This document shows, piece after piece, positions 13,955 to 21,734 of a stretch of 31,695 nucleotides of DNA. The notes below the pieces were generated by a model. That model was not told where the DNA came from. It ran no database searches and saw only the letters and a list, made by a program, of their open reading frames with translations. This DNA is from an uncultured Oscillospiraceae bacterium (lineage in GTDB: Bacteria; Bacillota; Clostridia; Oscillospirales; Oscillospiraceae), in assembly GCA_934573945.1 (NCBI GenBank), contig CAKTMQ010000007.1, forward strand, positions 1-31,695, given 5' to 3'. The first letter of the stretch is position 1. Every line of letters starts with the position of its first letter. A program made the translations under genes and the position numbers.

Positions 13955-15157
13955 TCATTCCTCCTTCTGTTCCACCACGCACGCCAGAGCGCCCTGCCCC
14001 AGCTGCACCCGTATCCGCTCGCCTGTTTCCACCTGACGGCTATCCCGCAGCAGGGTGCCGTCCCGGGTCTGCGCCATGGCGTAACCCCTCCCCAGCACCT
14101 TGAGAGGACTGAGAGCATCCAGCGACGCCGTCAGTGACGCAAAACGCTGCTGGCGGGCGCTCAGCTGCCGGTGAGAGGTCAGCCCCAGCCGCTGCTGCAC
14201 GCTGTCCAGCTGCATACGGCGATCCTCCACAAAGGCCATGGGATCCGTCAGTACGCGCTTGTTCGCCAACGCTTTCAGCTGTGCTTCGCTGCGCTCCAGC
14301 ACGTTCAGCGCACACTGCACCAGCGCACGTCCGGCGCCATCCATCTGCTTACACAACTCCTCCTGATCCGGTACGGCGATCTCCGCCGCGTTGGACGGCG
14401 TGGAGGCTCGCCTGTCCGCCACAAAATCGGCGATGGTCACATCCGGCTCATGTCCCACGGCGGAGATGACCGGGATCTCCGAGGCGTAGATGGCTCTGGC
14501 CACCCGTTCATCATTGAACGCCCACAGATCTTCGATGGAACCGCCGCCGCGCCCCACAATCAGTACATCCGCCAGCTGCCAGCGGTTGGCGTACCGGATG
14601 GCGCCCACGATCTCCGGCGGCGCTTCCACACCCTGCACCCGCACCGGCAGCAGCAGCACCTTGGCGATGGGATACCGGCGGCGGAGGATACGGATCATAT
14701 CATGCACCGCCGCACCTGCCGAGGATGTCACAATGGCGATGCGCCGGGGAAAGGGCGGCAGCGGACGCTTATGGTCGGGGTCAAACAGCCCTTCCCGGTA
14801 CAGCTTGTCCTTCAGCTGCTCAAAGGCCACATACAGATCGCCGATGCCGTCTGCGGACAGGCTGGTGCAGTACAGCTGGTACGCGCCGTCCCGGGGGTAG
14901 ACGCTGATACGGCCGCCGGCTACCACCTGCATACCGCTCTCCGGCCGGAACCTTAGTTTTCCCGCACTGCCGCGAAACATAACACAGCGGATGGCACTCT
15001 CACCGTCCTTCAGGGTAAAATAGTGGTGCCCGGAGGGATAGACCTTATAGTTGGACAGCTCGCCCCGGATCAGCAGCTCATTTAACTGCGGCACGCCGTC
15101 CAGCAGCTGCTTGATATATTGGTTGACCTCTGTAACACTGTAGACCCGCTGCTCCAT
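13955..15157 (-). CDS. xseA: Exodeoxyribonuclease VII large subunit
   Basis: A 400-residue nuclease subunit. The N-terminal OB-fold includes YSVTEVNQYIKQLLDG and HHYFTLKDGESAIRCVMF; the catalytic core contains RIAIVTSSAGAAVHDMI, VLIVGRGGGSIEDLWAFND and ISAVGHEPDVTIADFVAD, and the rest is coiled coil. The C-terminal GRGYAMAQ segment is also typical. An AGGAGG site directly precedes the ATG. A terminator (15171-15199) separates it from nusB, so xseA depends on read-through or on an unrecognised promoter in the short gap. Confidence 0.96.
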   Translation of the reverse strand: MEQRVYSVTEVNQYIKQLLDGVPQLNELLIRGELSNYKVYPSGHHYFTLKDGESAIRCVMFRGSAGKLRFRPESGMQVVAGGRISVYPRDGAYQLYCTSLSADGIGDLYVAFEQLKDKLYREGLFDPDHKRPLPPFPRRIAIVTSSAGAAVHDMIRILRRRYPIAKVLLLPVRVQGVEAPPEIVGAIRYANRWQLADVLIVGRGGGSIEDLWAFNDERVARAIYASEIPVISAVGHEPDVTIADFVADRRASTPSNAAEIAVPDQEELCKQMDGAGRALVQCALNVLERSEAQLKALANKRVLTDPMAFVEDRRMQLDSVQQRLGLTSHRQLSARQQRFASLTASLDALSPLKVLGRGYAMAQTRDGTLLRDSRQVETGERIRVQLGQGALACVVEQKEE

Positions 15158-15170
15158 AGCTCCTCCTACT

Positions 15171-15199
15171 GAAAAAGGGCAGGGCGACCGCCCTGCCCT
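15171..15199 (-). terminator. Terminator/attenuator between nusB and xseA
   Basis: Eleven-base arms (agggcagggcg at 15176-15186 and its complement at 15189-15199) are followed on the minus strand by five T. It lies 14 bp after the nusB stop and 14 bp before the xseA start, so it partly insulates the two. Confidence 0.8.
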
Positions 15200-15213
15200 C
15201 TGTTTTTGGTCGT

Positions 15214-15663
15214 TTATGCCCTGATCTCCTGCCGCAGGAAGCTGCCAAGGATCCCGTTGACGAACTTTGCCGTCTCCGGCTCGTCGTACTTGCGGGTCAG
15301 CTCCACCGCCTCGTTGATGGCAACGCTGTGGGGAATATCCGGCATATACATGATCTCATACATGGCCAGACGCATAATGGCCGACGCCACCAGAGATATG
15401 CGCTCAAAACGCCAGCCGGTGGCGTACTTCTCGATATATGTATCCAGCTCCGCAGCGTGTTCCGCCACACCGGAAACGAGACGGCGGATATAGGTCTCCT
15501 GCTTCTGGTTGGGCAGATCCGCATACAGCGGGCACTCCGGTGCCAGCTCCGCGAACTTCTCTCCGGACAGATAGTGATCCAGAAATTCCCCGATAGGCAG
15601 TTCGGTAAAGCTCAGCTCAAACACCAGGTGCATGGCGATCTCACGGGCAGTATTGCGTGTCAT
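15214..15663 (-). CDS. nusB: Transcription antitermination factor NusB
   Basis: A 149-residue all-helical RNA-binding protein that binds boxA with NusE (ribosomal S10) to promote rRNA antitermination. It starts TRNTAREIAMHLVFELSF, and the C-terminal half contains FERISLVASAIMRLAMYEI and PHSVAINEAVELTRKY, the most conserved NusB segments, then FVNGILGSFL. Ribosome binding looks weak (agaagagagag). It follows the Asp23-family gene by 24 bp, a frequent Clostridia pairing. Confidence 0.95.
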   Translation of the reverse strand: MTRNTAREIAMHLVFELSFTELPIGEFLDHYLSGEKFAELAPECPLYADLPNQKQETYIRRLVSGVAEHAAELDTYIEKYATGWRFERISLVASAIMRLAMYEIMYMPDIPHSVAINEAVELTRKYDEPETAKFVNGILGSFLRQEIRA

Positions 15664-15687
15664 ATGTTTCTCTCTCTTCTTCTCGGT

Positions 15688-16047
15688 TTAGTTGAAACTG
15701 ATACCGCCCACATGGACGTTGACGGCGGACACCGGATAGCCGGTGGTGTTCTCCAGCGCCTGATACACGGTGTGCTGCGCCTTTTTGGCCACCTCGCCGA
15801 TGGTGCAGCCATAGCGCACCGTGATAAACACATTGACCATGATGGCCTCGCCGTCCATATCCACCCGGATCCCACGGGAGGTCATCTTCTTGCCGCCCAT
15901 GAAGTCCGACACGTTTGCGCTCAGCAAACCGGTCACGTTCTCCACCTCCAGCACGGCGGCAGAGGCGATAGACGCCACCACTTCCTCCGAGATCTGAATG
16001 GTACCCAGCTCTTCCTTATGGGTCATATATTCTTTATTTTCAGGCAT
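15688..16047 (-). CDS. Asp23/Gls24 family envelope stress protein
   Basis: A 119-residue soluble protein of the alkaline-shock family: LGTIQISEEVVASIASAAVL near the start, EVENVTGL, GIRVDMDGEAIMVNVFITVRYG, and VNVHVGGISF at the end. In Firmicutes these proteins accompany nusB and bind the cytoplasmic face of the membrane through partner proteins such as AmaP; none is adjacent here. It has its own promoter (16087-16115) separating it from the spoIIIA operon, so it should be expressed in vegetative cells. Confidence 0.93.
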   Translation of the reverse strand: MPENKEYMTHKEELGTIQISEEVVASIASAAVLEVENVTGLLSANVSDFMGGKKMTSRGIRVDMDGEAIMVNVFITVRYGCTIGEVAKKAQHTVYQALENTTGYPVSAVNVHVGGISFN

Positions 16048-16086
16048 AACGATGTATCTCCTTGCAACAACTCATTCGTAAAAGAT

Positions 16087-16115
16087 AGTATACCATTTCC
16101 TGATAGAAATTACAA
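16087..16115 (-). promoter_or_regulatory. Promoter of the Asp23-nusB unit
   Basis: On the minus strand TTGTAA (16110-16115) and TATACT (16087-16092) are 17 bp apart, about 40 bp before the Asp23 start. It allows vegetative expression of nusB independent of the sporulation operon upstream. Confidence 0.7.
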
Positions 16116-16125
16116 CTATATTTTC

Positions 16126-16671
16126 TCAATCCGCTTCCATGATTTTGATCTGTCCGGCGGTATAGCTGGTCTCGTTGACCACGATGTCCTTGATCCGCGC
16201 CACATCCGTGGCGTCAAGACCCTCCTCCCCAGCGGCCACCACCACGCTGCAGGAGTCCGTTCCCATAAACACCACGCAGTCGGCATAGCCCTTGGCCGTC
16301 ACCAGATTCTCGATCTGGGACTCTGCCACCGTGTATCCCGCCAGCACCTGCAGCGTCTGACTGGCCTCGTTGCAGACCTCCTCGCTGGCATTCTCATCGA
16401 TCTCCGCCTCCTGCAGCATACTGATGGCGCTGTCCCGTGCCTGCTTGCGGCTGAGCCGCGCCGTGGCAAAGTAGTCGTTCTCCGCGGCGGCCTCCGGCAC
16501 CGTCACATCGCCGCCGTTCTCGTTGACCAGCGTCGCCTGTCCCAGGATCTTCTCCGTCTGGGCGGCGTTGTCGGTATAGCGCCAGTTCAGGTACACCGAC
16601 GTACCCACCAACGCCAGCACCGCCAGCACCACCGCCGGCCGCTTCCAATTCTTTTTCCACTGGATCTTCAT
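16126..16671 (-). CDS. spoIIIAH: Stage III sporulation protein AH
   Basis: A 181-residue bitopic protein. A basic N-terminus (MKIQWKKNWKRP) precedes one transmembrane helix (AVVLAVLALVGTSVYL); the remainder is the intermembrane-space domain with the YscJ/FliF-like ring-building motif region, including YFATARLSRKQARDSAISML and a C-terminal strand pair around ADCVVFMGTDSCSVVV. In the mother cell it pairs with forespore SpoIIQ to form the channel across the two septal membranes. It is the last gene of the spoIIIA operon; no clear terminator follows, only the Asp23 promoter. Confidence 0.95.
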   Translation of the reverse strand: MKIQWKKNWKRPAVVLAVLALVGTSVYLNWRYTDNAAQTEKILGQATLVNENGGDVTVPEAAAENDYFATARLSRKQARDSAISMLQEAEIDENASEEVCNEASQTLQVLAGYTVAESQIENLVTAKGYADCVVFMGTDSCSVVVAAGEEGLDATDVARIKDIVVNETSYTAGQIKIMEAD

Positions 16672-16703
16672 CTTCTTTTACCCTCCTGCTTACCGCTATA
16701 TTT

Positions 16704-17207
16704 TTACTTCCACTGTACCACTGTGATCCTGTCGCTGCCCAGACCGGTCAGCACCGACACTGCCTCGATCACCGCCAGATGCACACCGCTGTCGCCCGCC
16801 CCCTGGCAGACCACCACTGCGCCCTGATAGGTGGGATAGACCTGCTCCGTCACCACCACGTCCTCATAGCCGCTGCCCCGGTGGATGGTAACCACGTCCC
16901 GCTCCTGACGCGCTTCCGTCTCCCGTTGACTCGTACTGCTGTTCTCCGCAAGCTGTAAAGCGGAACCGCTTTTCAGCGTCAGCATGACCTGTACCTGCCC
17001 TACGCCCCGGATACGTCCCAGCAGCTGTTCCAGCCGCTTCTCCGTCTCCTGCAGAGAATAGGCCTCCGACACGTTCACCGGCTCTGTCGAATCCTGACTT
17101 TCACCGCTGCCGCCGGAGGGCAGCAGCATCAATACCACGCCCACCAGTGCCACCAGCGCCACATATTTGTACTTTTTTACATAGGATATGAGCTTCTCTC
17201 TGGCCAT
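16704..17207 (-). CDS. spoIIIAG: Stage III sporulation protein AG
   Basis: A 167-residue protein with one transmembrane helix (YVALVALVGVVLMLLPSG) after a basic start, and a ring-building domain that includes the family signature around EKRLEQLLGRIRGVGQVQVMLTL, with YPTYQGAVVVCQGAGDSGV further on. SpoIIIAG forms the large oligomeric ring of the feeding-tube channel. The ATG at 17207 fits the GGAG site better than a GTG at 17216; either overlaps or abuts the spoIIIAF stop at 17213. Confidence 0.95.
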   Translation of the reverse strand: MAREKLISYVKKYKYVALVALVGVVLMLLPSGGSGESQDSTEPVNVSEAYSLQETEKRLEQLLGRIRGVGQVQVMLTLKSGSALQLAENSSTSQRETEARQERDVVTIHRGSGYEDVVVTEQVYPTYQGAVVVCQGAGDSGVHLAVIEAVSVLTGLGSDRITVVQWK

Positions 17208-17212
17208 ATGCC

Positions 17213-17683
17213 TCACTCCGTTTCCCGCCAGTGCTGGTGCGCACGATCGATCCCCAGGTCATCTGCGATCAGCTGCGCCAGCCCACTGTCCTCCGGTATA
17301 TCCAGCACCACCTCCACTGGAAACGGCACGCCGTCACGCAGCTGACAGATGACCTCCGGTTGACAGGTCAGTCCCAGCTGCGTCGCTTTTTCTGAAATAT
17401 ATGCAGCCGTCTCCCGTTGTATGATGGTTTCCATCTCTGCCTGATTAGTCTGGGTATAGTCCTCTGTCTGCTGTTGGATCGTGTCGCCCCACGCCTCGTA
17501 GGTGCTCTGCAGCTCACCGGGCGTCCACTGCAGCAGCGGACGGATGACCACCAGCAGCAGGAGCACGCCGCCGGTGCATTTTGCCGCCGTCAGCACCGCC
17601 CCCTTCGGCAGCAGTGCATAGAGGATCGCCAGTACCATAGAGGCCGCCACGATGCCAAACAGCCATGTTCTGAAAAAGCTCAT
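17213..17683 (-). CDS. spoIIIAF: Stage III sporulation protein AF
   Basis: A 156-residue protein with two N-terminal transmembrane helices (LFGIVAASMVLAILYALL and VLLLLVVIRPLLQW) followed by a soluble ring-building-like domain ending in DDLGIDRAHQ. It is a channel component of the SpoIIIA-SpoIIQ complex. Its ATG overlaps the spoIIIAE stop as ATGA. Confidence 0.92.
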   Translation of the reverse strand: MSFFRTWLFGIVAASMVLAILYALLPKGAVLTAAKCTGGVLLLLVVIRPLLQWTPGELQSTYEAWGDTIQQQTEDYTQTNQAEMETIIQRETAAYISEKATQLGLTCQPEVICQLRDGVPFPVEVVLDIPEDSGLAQLIADDLGIDRAHQHWRETE

Positions 17684-18774
17684 GGGATCACCACCGATAC
17701 AGAAGATGTGATCGAGATCAACAGCAGCACCGCGCAGGCGCCCACCATGCCCAGCACCAGTCCGAAGGCACTGCCCAACGCCTGGATCAGCTCCACCAGC
17801 ACGCCGCTGCCTGCCGTTCCCGCCAGAAATGCCGTCACCTTGTACAGCAGATACTGCATCGCCATACGCAGAAAGGGCGTCAGGCAGGTGGCCAGCACTG
17901 CTAACATTCCGAAAATACCAATAGAATTCTTCAGCAGTCCCGCACCGGACACCACACTGCCGGAGGCCTGCGAGATGATACCGCCCACCACTGGCACCGC
18001 CGCGGAGATGACAGTTCTGGTCATCTGCAGCGTCAGAGCATCGGCAGATGTGGCGGCAGCACCGGACAGGGACAGATAACCGGTAAACAGCACCAACGAG
18101 CCTGTCAGCACCCAGGTCACCACCTTTTTGATCCCGGCGGCAATGGTTTTCAGGGCGTGTCCCGGCAGCATGGCGTCAGCGGAGGCGGCGGCCACGTAGA
18201 AATACACCAGCGGCAGCAGCACATTCCGGATCAGGGACAGCAGCAGATTGGCAAAAAACACGGTAGCCACTTGCCGCACACCGGCTGACACGATGCCGCC
18301 GCTGGCCGCTACTGCCGCCGCCAGCGTGGGCAGCAGTGCCTTGCTCAGCACGTCCAGCTGTTCCATGGTCTCACGCCCCGCACCCATCATCACCTCCATA
18401 TCCCCTGCCGCCACCATGGTGATCACCAGCACAAAGGATATGGGGACAAAATGGGCAATCTGAGGATGCTCTGCGGCCTGAAAGCCGCTCTCCGCCACGC
18501 CGCACAGAAGCACCGCACCCAGCAGTACCACCATGACCCGCAGGCTGCCGTGGAGGTCGGCAGTCAGCAGCCGCCACGCTTTTTCCCACAGCAGGGCAGC
18601 ACCGTCACTGAGAGTATCGCTGCCAGCCACCTCCTGCCCCAGATCCTCCAGCAGCTCCTGTGCATCCGGCGACAGGGCGTCCTCCACCTGTTCCGGCAGC
18701 TGCGCCCAGGTAAAGACGGTACATAAGGCCATGATAAATACCCCTAAAACCGCCGTTATAAACCCCTTTTTCAC
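17680..18774 (-). CDS. spoIIIAE: Stage III sporulation protein AE
   Basis: A 364-residue polytopic membrane protein with a signal-like N-terminus (KKGFITAVLGVFIMALC) and about seven to eight hydrophobic segments, for example VVLLGAVLLCGVAESGF, VPISFVLVITMVAAG and LGLVLGMVGACAVLLLI. The region PTLAAAVAASGGIVSAG and VVGGIISQASGSVVSGAGLLKN is characteristic of the family. The start is taken as GTG 18774, overlapping the spoIIIAD stop (GTGA) with a GGAGGGG site; an upstream start at 18798 is in frame but badly placed. It is predicted to be the membrane-embedded core of the channel. Confidence 0.93.
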   Translation of the reverse strand: MKKGFITAVLGVFIMALCTVFTWAQLPEQVEDALSPDAQELLEDLGQEVAGSDTLSDGAALLWEKAWRLLTADLHGSLRVMVVLLGAVLLCGVAESGFQAAEHPQIAHFVPISFVLVITMVAAGDMEVMMGAGRETMEQLDVLSKALLPTLAAAVAASGGIVSAGVRQVATVFFANLLLSLIRNVLLPLVYFYVAAASADAMLPGHALKTIAAGIKKVVTWVLTGSLVLFTGYLSLSGAAATSADALTLQMTRTVISAAVPVVGGIISQASGSVVSGAGLLKNSIGIFGMLAVLATCLTPFLRMAMQYLLYKVTAFLAGTAGSGVLVELIQALGSAFGLVLGMVGACAVLLLISITSSVSVVIP

Positions 18775-19160
18775 AGCAGCCCCTCCAGCATCTGCCACGC
18801 CGCCCGGAACAGCGGCAGCGACACCAGCACCACCGCGAACGCGCCGGACATCTCCACCACCGCCGCCATGGCTCCCTCTCCCGCGTCACGGCACAGCGCG
18901 CCGCCGGTACGCGTCACCAGCGCAATACCCACGGTCTTGAGCAACGGGGTAAACAATTCGGCGGACAGACCGCCCCGCTCCAACAGCTCCTGCAAAAAGG
19001 CGGTGATCTCCTCCAGTCCCCGCACCAGTGCCGTCAGCACCACTGCGCACACCGCCAGTGCCAGCAGCAGCGCCATGTCAGGGCTTGTCTTTTTTACAAG
19101 CGTCGCCAGCAGTGTCCCCAGCAGACACACCGCCGCGGCTTTCATTGCCGTCTCCATCAC
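18771..19160 (-). CDS. spoIIIAD: Stage III sporulation protein AD
   Basis: A 128-129-residue membrane protein with four hydrophobic stretches, including KAAAVCLLGTLLATLVKKTSP, LLLALAVCAVVLTALV and FAVVLVSLPLFRAAW. The KKTSPDMALLLALA segment is the recognisable family region. Translation starts at GTG 19160 or, more likely, ATG 19157, which overlaps the spoIIIAC stop as TGATG. It is part of the SpoIIIA channel complex. Confidence 0.92.
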   Translation of the reverse strand: MMETAMKAAAVCLLGTLLATLVKKTSPDMALLLALAVCAVVLTALVRGLEEITAFLQELLERGGLSAELFTPLLKTVGIALVTRTGGALCRDAGEGAMAAVVEMSGAFAVVLVSLPLFRAAWQMLEGLL

Positions 19161-19351
19161 AGGGAAAAGAGCTGCTTGACCAGATCAAACAGATCGCTAA
19201 TCTGCTGCAGCAGCATCACCAGCACCACGATCAATCCGGCCAGTGTTGTCAGCAGCGCCTGCTCGTCTCGCCCGGAACGTACCAAAATCAGGTTCAGCAC
19301 CGCCACCAGGATCCCAATAGCCGCTATCTTGAAAATCAGATCTACACCCAT
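19157..19351 (-). CDS. spoIIIAC: Stage III sporulation protein AC
   Basis: A 64-residue protein with two transmembrane helices (IFKIAAIGILVAVLNLILV and ALLTTLAGLIVVLVMLLQQI) joined by the short loop RSGRDEQ, matching the family almost end to end. SpoIIIAC and AD are related in topology and sit in the mother-cell membrane of the engulfed forespore. Confidence 0.94.
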   Translation of the reverse strand: MGVDLIFKIAAIGILVAVLNLILVRSGRDEQALLTTLAGLIVVLVMLLQQISDLFDLVKQLFSL

Positions 19352-19361
19352 GCTACCATCC

Positions 19362-19841
19362 TCAAATCAGTAAAATGATCAGTACGCCGGCGCCGGACAG
19401 CACACCCGCCAGCCACAGCTTTGCCACCTGCCGCCGCTGGCTGCAGCACTGTTCCCAGCGCTCCCGCAGCTGTCCGGCGGCATAGGAAAGCGCACCCGTC
19501 AGCTTCTCCTCATCACCCGACAGCTCCAACGTGCACAGCAAATCCCCTGCAAGGGGTACATCAGAGAAGGCGTTTCGCCAGCTATTCTGTAAAGGTAAAC
19601 CGCATTTCAATTCTTTCTGTACCTTGAAAAAATAAATACCCGCGCAGGGGTAGGTACACAGTGTCTCCAGGATCCGGGGCAGCGGACGGCGCTGCCAGCG
19701 GATCTGTGCGGCCATGGTCTCCAGTGCCGCCGCCAGTTCCTGCAGGAGCTGCAGCTGCTGCCGATGAAGGGACATCTGCCCCCAGAGCAGCCGCAGCGCC
19801 GCCGCCGTGATGCACACCGCTCCCACCAGCTTCCCGATCAC
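19362..19841 (-). CDS. spoIIIAB: Stage III sporulation protein AB
   Basis: A 159-residue protein with an N-terminal membrane helix (VGAVCITAAALRLLWG), a helical cytoplasmic body resembling type II/IV secretion GspF-like proteins, and a C-terminal hydrophobic helix (LWLAGVLSGAGVLIILLI). QLLQELAAALETMAAQIRWQ and PLPRILE are typical of the family. It probably couples the SpoIIIAA ATPase to the channel. Its ATG overlaps the spoIIIAA stop as ATGA. Confidence 0.92.
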   Translation of the reverse strand: MIGKLVGAVCITAAALRLLWGQMSLHRQQLQLLQELAAALETMAAQIRWQRRPLPRILETLCTYPCAGIYFFKVQKELKCGLPLQNSWRNAFSDVPLAGDLLCTLELSGDEEKLTGALSYAAGQLRERWEQCCSQRRQVAKLWLAGVLSGAGVLIILLI

Positions 19842-20761
19842 AGCCGCTCCACCTGATAGCGGCGCTCCTCATTCTGTCGGGTGATGAGCACTGCCCGCTC
19901 AAACACCTGCAGCCGCAGCAGCCTGGCAAACAGCGGCTTCCGCCGCAGCTCCTCCATGCTGCCGGCGTGAATGGTGGCCAGCAGCGTCACGCCGCAGTTG
20001 GCTGCGGCGGATACGGCATAGAGATCCTCCCGCTGTGTGATCTCGTCCACCGCGATGACCTGTGGGTTTGCGGCACGCAGCAGCACCGGAATACCCAACG
20101 CCTTGGGACAGCCGTCCAGCACATCTGTATGACACCCCACCGCCAGCTGCGGCGCACCCCGGTACATACCGGCGATCTCGCCCCGCTCATCCACCACTGC
20201 TACCCGCAGAGCCGGGTAATCCGACGTTCCATCAGAAAGGGTACGCACCATATCCCGCAGCAGCGTTGTCTTGCCCAATCCCGGCGGCGAGAGCAGCACC
20301 GTGGCACAAAACCGGCCGTTTTCCCACAGCGCGGGCCAGAGTTCCCGACACAGTCCCTCCTGCTCCCGACCGATACGGATACAGGCAGAGGACAGGTCGC
20401 GGAGATTACGGCTCGTCCCTTCCCGCACCACCGCCGTCCCGCAAAGTCCCACGCGGAAGCCGCCCGGAGCAGTCAGATAGCCCTGTGCCAATGTGTCGGA
20501 GGATGCATAGCGGGAATAGCCGGTGACGATGTCGCACAGCTGCTCCAGCTCCGTCTGGGTGACCCGGGGAAGCGGCTGTTCCTGTGTGACCCAGATCTCC
20601 CCCTCCGGCAGCAGCACCGTCATAGGCTGTCCAGCGCGCAGCCGCAGCTCTTCCGCCAGCAGCTTCTGATGATCCGGCAGCTGCAAGGCCAGCCGCTGCC
20701 ACTTCGGCGGCAGCAGTGCCGCCGCCTGTTCATACCGCGCAAGGGCATATCGCTCGTCCAT
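19838..20761 (-). CDS. spoIIIAA: Stage III sporulation protein AA, secretion-type ATPase
   Basis: A 307-residue cytoplasmic ATPase related to type II/IV secretion motors. The Walker A is SPPGLGKTTLLRD (about 158-170), followed by VAVVDERGEIAGM with the Asp-box region, and VIAVDEI and LLATIHAGSMEEL. It energises the mother-cell side of the SpoIIIA channel and is essential for sigma-G activity in B. subtilis. The ATG at 20761 matches the usual family N-terminus (MDERYALARYEQ); a longer in-frame start would overrun the predicted sigma-E promoter at 20790-20816 and is rejected. It is the first gene of the eight-gene operon, with overlapping or near-zero spacing throughout. Confidence 0.96.
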   Translation of the reverse strand: MDERYALARYEQAAALLPPKWQRLALQLPDHQKLLAEELRLRAGQPMTVLLPEGEIWVTQEQPLPRVTQTELEQLCDIVTGYSRYASSDTLAQGYLTAPGGFRVGLCGTAVVREGTSRNLRDLSSACIRIGREQEGLCRELWPALWENGRFCATVLLSPPGLGKTTLLRDMVRTLSDGTSDYPALRVAVVDERGEIAGMYRGAPQLAVGCHTDVLDGCPKALGIPVLLRAANPQVIAVDEITQREDLYAVSAAANCGVTLLATIHAGSMEELRRKPLFARLLRLQVFERAVLITRQNEERRYQVERL

Positions 20762-20789
20762 CTCACCACTTCCCTCCCTTTGATACTCC

Positions 20790-20816
20790 ACTGTATGCGG
20801 GACAGGACTGGCATAT
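20790..20816 (-). promoter_or_regulatory. Predicted sigma-E promoter of the spoIIIA operon
   Basis: On the minus strand CATACAGT (20790-20797) matches the sigma-E -10 consensus CATACANT at every defined position, and ATA (20814-20816) lies 16 bp upstream, as in ATA-N16-18-CATACANT. The inferred start is about 20 bp before the spoIIIAA ATG. This is the expected control of spoIIIA in Firmicutes. Confidence 0.8.
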
Positions 20817-20902
20817 GACAGCAAAAAACCACACGCTGCAAAGACTGACTGGCATCAGAAAACATACGGTTTTGTCTATGCCTGTCCGTCTAAAATCACC
20901 CG

Positions 20903-20941
20903 AAAAAAATTCCCCCATACTGATGTATGGGGGAATTTTTG
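20903..20941. terminator. Bidirectional terminator upstream of the spoIIIA promoter
   Basis: Perfect 16-base arms (20905-20920 and 20925-20940, core tcccccatac) with a 4-nt loop, flanked by A7 on one side and T6 on the other. On the minus strand it ends any transcript coming from DUF4364 or from the structured interval 20941-21135. Confidence 0.92.
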
Positions 20942-21135
20942 CAGCCGCTTTTATCTCGAACATTCTTTGACAAAACTGCTGTCCACCAGAAAAGAGCGCA
21001 TTTTGTGCAGGGACAAAGCGCGGTGCCACAGGCATACTGGATGTCTGGCAAGGCAGCGCAACGCAGTCCTCTGTGCAAAATGCGTCTTTTATGGCGTGTG
21101 ATTTCTTGTGTCAGACGGCCTAATGTGTAGTTTTT
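20903..21135 (-). ncRNA. Candidate structured small RNA, 6S-like
   Basis: The ~230 bp between DUF4364 and the spoIIIA promoter contain no convincing gene but fold into a long imperfect hairpin. The arms 20990-21014 and 21066-21090 pair over ~22 bp, including a perfect 9-bp block (20997-21005 with 21076-21084) and a 6-bp block (20990-20995 with 21085-21090), with small bulges and an internally structured apex. Outer segments pair more weakly (gccg/cggc near the ends), leaving open central regions. A minus-strand transcript would end at the strong terminator 20903-20941. Size and shape fit 6S RNA, the RNA polymerase inhibitor, but I cannot confirm class-specific bases. Only a mediocre promoter (TCTACG, 17 bp, CATAAT) is visible at the end of DUF4364. 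Confidence 0.45.
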
Positions 21136-21154
21136 CAATATTATGATGTATGGC

Positions 21155-21676
21155 TCATCCGCCGTAGAGGGCAGCCACCAGCTGAGAATAGATCTGCTCC
21201 GGATCCCGCTCAAAGCGCCCCGCCAGATCTCTGGCCATTTCCTCCGTGGCCACCATCAGCCGCAGCTGCATCAGATCATCCACATCGTCGCTCAGCCGCA
21301 GCTCCACCGTATAGGTGCCGTTCTCCCGGCGGGTGACCTGCGCCTGTACCTGAGCACGTCGCAGCAACTCCTGCCGATAGGCGGCAATGAGCTTGTCCGC
21401 CTTCATGCGGACGGAATATGGCAGGCTGGACTGGCAGATCTCGCTGTTCTTCAGTCCCTTGGGCGTGATGACATACCGCTCCTCCTGATCCCGCCGCAGG
21501 TGCTCCGTCTCCACCAGCTCGTTAAGGCACTGGGAAAAATCGAAGTAGTCGATGCCGTCGTCGATCATGGTCATGGCCTGTATGTCGCTCAGGGGCATGG
21601 GCTCCGCCACGCCGGCGGCCACATAGAGGATCAGAAACTTGATCTCCAGCTTGTCACGAATAAATCCGACACCCAT
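21155..21676 (-). CDS. DUF4364 family protein
   Basis: A 173-residue soluble protein, MGVGFIRDKLEIKFLILYVA at the start, then a winged-helix-like segment (FDFSQCLNELVETEHLRRDQ, ERYVITPKGLKNSEICQ) and a C-terminal mixed alpha/beta part. The family is found almost only in Clostridia, has a PadR/MarR-like HTH look, and has no known target. It is 58 bp after dnaE and appears to be the last coding gene of the hprK operon. Confidence 0.85.
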   Translation of the reverse strand: MGVGFIRDKLEIKFLILYVAAGVAEPMPLSDIQAMTMIDDGIDYFDFSQCLNELVETEHLRRDQEERYVITPKGLKNSEICQSSLPYSVRMKADKLIAAYRQELLRRAQVQAQVTRRENGTYTVELRLSDDVDDLMQLRLMVATEEMARDLAGRFERDPEQIYSQLVAALYGG

Positions 21677-21734
21677 GTCATCACACTCCTTTTCTCCTGT
21701 TTTTGTTGTATCATACGGAAAAATGTGCCGTTTG

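Noticed and set aside
19838..20824. Longer spoIIIAA starting at 20824
   Set aside because: It would begin upstream of the predicted sigma-E promoter and add 21 residues not seen in the family.
20896..21213. Minus-strand open frames across the interval between DUF4364 and spoIIIA
   Set aside because: No ribosome site or family resemblance; they run through the terminator palindrome and the DUF4364 end. The RNA-fold explanation is better.
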